From: UBA7359 sp963976795 | GTDB lineage: Bacteria > Pseudomonadota > Gammaproteobacteria > Eutrophobiales > Eutrophobiaceae | Assembly: GCA_963976795.1 (NCBI GenBank) | Contig: CAXBLT010000010.1 | Location: 33,415-97,414 of the forward strand | Length of the DNA stretch: 64,000 nt | Direction of reading: 5' to 3' | Part shown: one piece after another, positions 60,290 to 64,000 of the stretch | How positions within the stretch are numbered: the stretch's first letter is position 1 | How the letters are laid out: every line of letters starts with the position of its first letter | The notes under the pieces: model-generated | Databases searched by the model: none | What the model saw: the letters and a program-made list of their open reading frames with translations, nothing else | Told to the model about the DNA's origin: nothing | Program-made: the position numbers and the translations under genes

Positions 60290-61051
60290 TTGGAACTGAA
60301 TTGGACGACCTTCATTCTCGAGATTGTCAATTTCCTTGTTCTCGTCTGGATATTGAAGCGATTTCTTTATAAACCGATTCTCGATATTGTAAAACAGCGA
60401 CGTATTGTTGCTGAAAAGATTCTGCACGATGCCGAGGCTGCCAAAGGTGAGGCGCAGGCTCTAAATCAACGATACGAGGAACGCCAAGCTGACTGGGAGC
60501 AGGAGCGGCAACAGGCGCGCGAAAAGTTGATGCAGGAGATCGAAACAGAGCGTACACACCAAATGGACGCGTTGCAGTTAAAACTGCAAGAAGAACAGGA
60601 CAAGGCGCGTGCTGCGGAATCACATCGTCAGGTCGCTATCGCACGTGCAGCCGAAAAGACGGCGTTGAAACAGGCTGCACGCTTTGCTTCCCGATTACTC
60701 GAGCAGTTTAGCAGTCTGGAATTGGAAGCGCATTTCCTGGATTCGATTGTAAACGAATTATCGCAACTCCCTGAGGAAAGTACCGCCAAACTACGCGACA
60801 GCTGGAGTAAACTGCCAGAACACATTCTAATCGAAAGTGCATATCCAGTTAACGAGAGTCAAAAAAACAAACTTGAAATATCCTTGTCGAAACTCCTCGG
60901 CGACAGTATTCCGATTAACTATAAACAGCAAGCAGACATCGTTTGCGGTTTACGGATCAGCATTGGCGCATGGATACTGAGTACGAATATCAGGGATGAA
61001 CTATCTGGTTTCGTAGAATTGACGAACAATCTGACCATGGAGTCGTCATGA
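60290..61051 (+). CDS. atpF: N-type F-ATPase subunit b with fused delta domain
   Basis: The 253-residue protein has one N-terminal helix (WTTFILEIVNFLVLVWILKRFLY), a long coiled coil and a C-terminal delta-type domain (LPEESTAKLRDSW ... GLRISIGAWILS). A b-delta fusion is normal for N-ATPases, which lack a separate atpH. The start is TTG 60290. It overlaps atpA by 4 bases. Confidence 0.9.
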   Translation: MELNWTTFILEIVNFLVLVWILKRFLYKPILDIVKQRRIVAEKILHDAEAAKGEAQALNQRYEERQADWEQERQQAREKLMQEIETERTHQMDALQLKLQEEQDKARAAESHRQVAIARAAEKTALKQAARFASRLLEQFSSLELEAHFLDSIVNELSQLPEESTAKLRDSWSKLPEHILIESAYPVNESQKNKLEISLSKLLGDSIPINYKQQADIVCGLRISIGAWILSTNIRDELSGFVELTNNLTMESS

Positions 61052-62526
61052 GGGAGAGTTTACTGGATCGCCAGGCTAATTGGCTGGAACACTACCGACC
61101 GAAGCTGCGTATTGGTGAACAAGGCACCGTCGCTGCAGTCGGTGACGGTATTACCTGGATCACTGGTTTACCTTCGGCGGCAATAGATGACATTGTCGTA
61201 TTCGAATGTGGTAGCCGTGGTATGGTTTTTGATTTGACCGAAACAATGGTGGGAGCTATCTCTCTGCATGAAGTAGATGTTTTATCTTCAGGGTGTAAGG
61301 TTGAACTTAGTCAAAGGCCACTCAGCATACCCGTCGGGGATGGCTTACTCGGGCGCGTTATTGATCCATGGGGTGTTCCCCTGGATGGTCAACCCGCGCC
61401 ACCTGCTGAACATTGGCAACCCCTTGAGGTTATCTCACCATCAATTATTGAACGCGATTTCGTCAACCGACCACTCTATACCGGCATCAAGATCATTGAC
61501 ACACTGATTCCGATCGGAAAAGGACAGCGCCAGCTGATTATCGGCGATGATGGTTTGGGACGAAGCTCAATCGCACTGGACACCGTGATCAACCAACGTG
61601 ACAAGAACGTTTACTGCGTTTATGTTTTGATTGGTCAAAAGCGTTCAACAATCATTAACACGATAGAACTCCTGCGCGAATACGGCGCATTGGAATACAC
61701 TACTGTCGTTGTCGCCGAAGCTAGTGGTTTGCCGGGACTTCAATTTCTTGCGCCTTACGCCGGTTGTACTGTTGCCGAGTTCTGGATGCGACAGGGCCGA
61801 GACACCCTCGTTGTCTATGATGATCTATCCACGCATGCCAAAATATACCGTGAATTATCGCTGTTGATTCGACGTCCGCCCGGACGTGAAGCGTATCCGG
61901 GTGATATTTTTTCGATCCACGCCCGCCTTCTCGAAAGGACAACCTGTCTTAATGCCGCACATGGTGGAGGCAGCATGACTGCTCTACCAATCGTTGAGAC
62001 CATGCAAGGTGAAATCGCCGCGTATATCCCGACTAATCTTATTTCGATTACGGACGGACAAGTTTACCTTGATCGTGATTTGTTTTCAGGTGGCTTCCGT
62101 CCGGCCATCGATATTCGCCGCTCAGTATCTCGTATCGGAGGGCAAGCCCAGCATCAACGCATCAGAGACGAGGCCGGTCGCATGAAGCTGGACTACCTGC
62201 AGTTTCTCGAACTGGAAGTATTCTCCCGTTTCGGTGCACGACTTGAAGCGACAATGGAAAAGGCAATTCGGCGTGGTAACGTATTACGGGAAATTCTGAA
62301 ACAAGAGAGGCTAACACCTTTCTCCGTCGAGTTTCAGATGACGTGGCTTGTCGCTTTTAATGACGGTTATTTCGATGATGTAGAACTGGAGACCATAGCG
62401 TCAATACTCGTAACTTTCAGAAACCAATTGGAAGATTCGTTGATAAAACTTGATGACCCTCGTGAGGTATGGGTACACGCAGTCTCATCATGGATAGAGT
62501 TGACACCTGCTCAATCACCAGAATGA
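61048..62526 (+). CDS. atpA: N-type F-ATPase alpha subunit with altered Walker A
   Basis: The 492-residue non-catalytic subunit keeps the arginine finger in SVSRIGG and the usual alpha layout, ending with a helical domain. The P-loop is GDDGLGRSS (residues 166-174), with Arg172 where other alpha subunits have Lys (codon CGA at 61561). This would weaken or remove nucleotide binding at the non-catalytic site. It overlaps atpG by 4 bases. Confidence 0.92.
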   Translation: MRESLLDRQANWLEHYRPKLRIGEQGTVAAVGDGITWITGLPSAAIDDIVVFECGSRGMVFDLTETMVGAISLHEVDVLSSGCKVELSQRPLSIPVGDGLLGRVIDPWGVPLDGQPAPPAEHWQPLEVISPSIIERDFVNRPLYTGIKIIDTLIPIGKGQRQLIIGDDGLGRSSIALDTVINQRDKNVYCVYVLIGQKRSTIINTIELLREYGALEYTTVVVAEASGLPGLQFLAPYAGCTVAEFWMRQGRDTLVVYDDLSTHAKIYRELSLLIRRPPGREAYPGDIFSIHARLLERTTCLNAAHGGGSMTALPIVETMQGEIAAYIPTNLISITDGQVYLDRDLFSGGFRPAIDIRRSVSRIGGQAQHQRIRDEAGRMKLDYLQFLELEVFSRFGARLEATMEKAIRRGNVLREILKQERLTPFSVEFQMTWLVAFNDGYFDDVELETIASILVTFRNQLEDSLIKLDDPREVWVHAVSSWIELTPAQSPE

Positions 62527-63380
62527 CAGGTCGGCGTAAAATTGAACTCCAACGTCGTGGTCTTGACGAGATACGGGAAATTATGAATTCCATGAAAACA
62601 TTGGCTTATATGGAATCGCGCAAACTGAGTCATTACCTCGAAATGGAACACGCCATGTTAGCCAATATTGAGATAACAGCAGCCGACTTTGTCACTGCCT
62701 ATCCGGAAACGCTGGCATCGGGCAATACCAATAAAACAGCAATAGTCCTGGTTGGCTCTGAACGTGGGTTTTGTGGTGATTTTAATGAAAGTTTGTTACG
62801 TCACCTGGAAAGCCTGGATGGTAGTTCAGAAAAAAACACTGAGCCCATGCTAATAGTGGTAGGTCACAAATTATGTTCTCGATTTACTGATGATGCGCGA
62901 GTGGTGAGTCTTTTGGAAGGGGCAGGCGTAGCTGAGGAAGTTGAAGCAGTGCTAATCCGTGTGGTTGGAATTTTGAGTGAATTACAGAAACAGCATGGGG
63001 TACTTACTGTAAGTGCAATCTATCATGCTGCTGGTAAAAATGAGATACGCACGCACCAACTCATCCCGGCATTCAAAGAATATGTTGACCAACCGCTAAA
63101 GTTTCCTGTTCCACCTTCATTGAATGTAGGGCCGGATCAATTTTTGTTGGAATTACTGGACCAATATTTAATTACCGCTCTTCAGGAACTTTTTTACAAT
63201 TCACTCATGGCAGAAAACCTCCAACGTGCACATGATCTGGAGGGGGCGATCCAGCACTTGGACAATAAATCAGTTGAGCTAAAACGCCGGTCTAATGCCT
63301 TACGCCAGGAAGAAATTATAGAAGAGATCGAAGTAATTTTATTGACAGCGACAGGACTAAGCAAAACTCAAAAAGCGTAG
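62523..63380 (+). CDS. atpG: N-type F-ATPase gamma subunit
   Basis: The central-stalk subunit has ~285 residues with long N- and C-terminal helices (GLDEIREIMNSMKTLAYMESRKL and AIQHLDNKSVELKRRSNALRQEEIIEEIEVI) and the central Rossmann part (ALVGSERGFCGDFN). ATG 62523 overlaps the atpA stop (ATGA). It is the last gene of the operon. Confidence 0.88.
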   Translation: MTGRRKIELQRRGLDEIREIMNSMKTLAYMESRKLSHYLEMEHAMLANIEITAADFVTAYPETLASGNTNKTAIVLVGSERGFCGDFNESLLRHLESLDGSSEKNTEPMLIVVGHKLCSRFTDDARVVSLLEGAGVAEEVEAVLIRVVGILSELQKQHGVLTVSAIYHAAGKNEIRTHQLIPAFKEYVDQPLKFPVPPSLNVGPDQFLLELLDQYLITALQELFYNSLMAENLQRAHDLEGAIQHLDNKSVELKRRSNALRQEEIIEEIEVILLTATGLSKTQKA

Positions 63381-63590
63381 AATAATACTATTATGAAATT
63401 CCAGGAGAGCCTGGAAAGCACAAAAATGGTTTCTTATTATGGGTGCGACAATAGAGATTATTCTGTTGCATCCCATCACTACAGTGGTTTACCAGATTAG
63501 TGGTAAATTATAGGGATCCCGGATAGTAATCTACGTCAGTAACTTTCTAAATCATCGTTTTTAACGGGAATAATAATAAGGGGAATAATA

Positions 63591-64000
63591 ATGCTTGTTT
63601 TACTTTTGATTGCTGTGTTTCTGGTTTTCATCTGCATTCGATTTCATTGTTCAATATTATGTCGAACATCAATTTTTATTTCCAGGAATAAATTTTCACC
63701 AACAACAGATATGATGATCGTTTTACTAATCGCTTTATCCGCTCATATTGTAGAGATTTTTCTTTATTCGCTGGCATTATATGTGAATGTTGTTTATTTC
63801 GAAGCAGGACATATTTCTGGTGATTTTGATGCTGATTTATTGTCATATTTTTATTTCTCAATGGTTAGTTATACCTCTCTAGGTCTTGGTGATGTATGGC
63901 CCCACGGGCCGATACGACTACTAACAGGCATTGAAGCATTAAATGGTTTAATTCTAATCGCCTGGTCTGCGTCCTATACATACTCTTTCCATGAAAAATC
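63591..64000 (+). CDS. Potassium-channel-like protein, 3' end cut by the window
   Basis: The partial gene encodes two membrane helices around a pore loop. The first helix starts LVLLLIAVFLVFICI and the second part reads LSYFYFSMVSYTSLGLGDVWPHGPIRLLTGIEAL. The selectivity-filter-like SLGLGD replaces the usual TVGYGD. The AAGGGG ribosome site is 7 bases before the ATG. Adjacent to the ATPase operon, a role in ion balance is suggested. Confidence 0.7.
   Translation, partial: MLVLLLIAVFLVFICIRFHCSILCRTSIFISRNKFSPTTDMMIVLLIALSAHIVEIFLYSLALYVNVVYFEAGHISGDFDADLLSYFYFSMVSYTSLGLGDVWPHGPIRLLTGIEALNGLILIAWSASYTYSFHEK

Noticed and set aside
59966..63380. Calling the operon a sodium-translocating ATPase
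   Set aside because: The c-subunit lacks the usual sodium ligands, so only N-type by gene order is claimed.
1..64000. CRISPR arrays, rRNA genes and IS elements
   Set aside because: No regularly spaced direct repeats, no rRNA and no transposase genes were seen. The repeats found are local duplications or hairpins.

Overview
This window reads as chromosomal DNA of an AT-rich gammaproteobacterium. The left end has a gammaproteobacterial core order (birA-coaX-SPOR gene-tRNA, then on the minus strand gmk-rpoZ-spoT-ridA-recG-ubiC-ubiA). There are no rRNA genes and no CRISPR array. The species cannot be named from the sequence alone. Sulfur- or hydrocarbon-oxidising marine lineages would fit, but that is a guess.

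Region 1 (1-13300) is conserved housekeeping: biotin ligase/repressor, type III pantothenate kinase, a SPOR protein, a tRNA with a Thr(UGU) anticodon, a TPR protein and a YafK-type L,D-transpeptidase that share a C-terminal domain, an MpaA-like M14 peptidase, ubiquinone synthesis, RecG, RidA, SpoT, omega and guanylate kinase. Region 2 (13300-20900) is accessory. It holds a two-gene CBASS anti-phage system (patatin effector plus CD-NTase with an AGS-C sensor), a Fic protein with a small convergent gene, and a mobile-element module of a strong hairpin, DUF2787, RadC, an unrecognised papain/C39-like putative cysteine peptidase, and a tyrosine recombinase.

Region 3 (21000-57000) is a mosaic metal-resistance island. 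Its first part is a decayed duplicate of an operon start next to a diguanylate cyclase, then a CzcCBA-type HME-RND operon with a PII-like protein, two CDF transporters and an ICMT-like methyltransferase. Next come a cytochrome b561, a LuxR-type regulator, a Fur-type bfd/TonB-receptor pair, and a MerR (mercury-type Cys triad) operon with a thioredoxin/MerC-like protein. The last part has a second operon (secreted Cys-rich protein, outer-membrane factor, multicopper oxidase, PII-like, DUF2231, two CDP-alcohol phosphatidyltransferases), a porin/dihaem cytochrome c/orphan PTS enzyme I cluster, CopK, and CusCBA. Two pairs of promoters with 20-bp spacers suggest MerR-family control. Small pseudogenes show repeated duplication and decay. 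The cusBA part is clearly more GC-rich than its surroundings.

Region 4 (57000-63400) is an N-type (laterally transferred) F-ATPase operon, atpD-C-Q-B-E-F-A-G. It lacks atpR. Its c-subunit has lost sodium-ligand positions, and its alpha P-loop has Arg for the Walker Lys. The window ends inside a potassium-channel-like gene.
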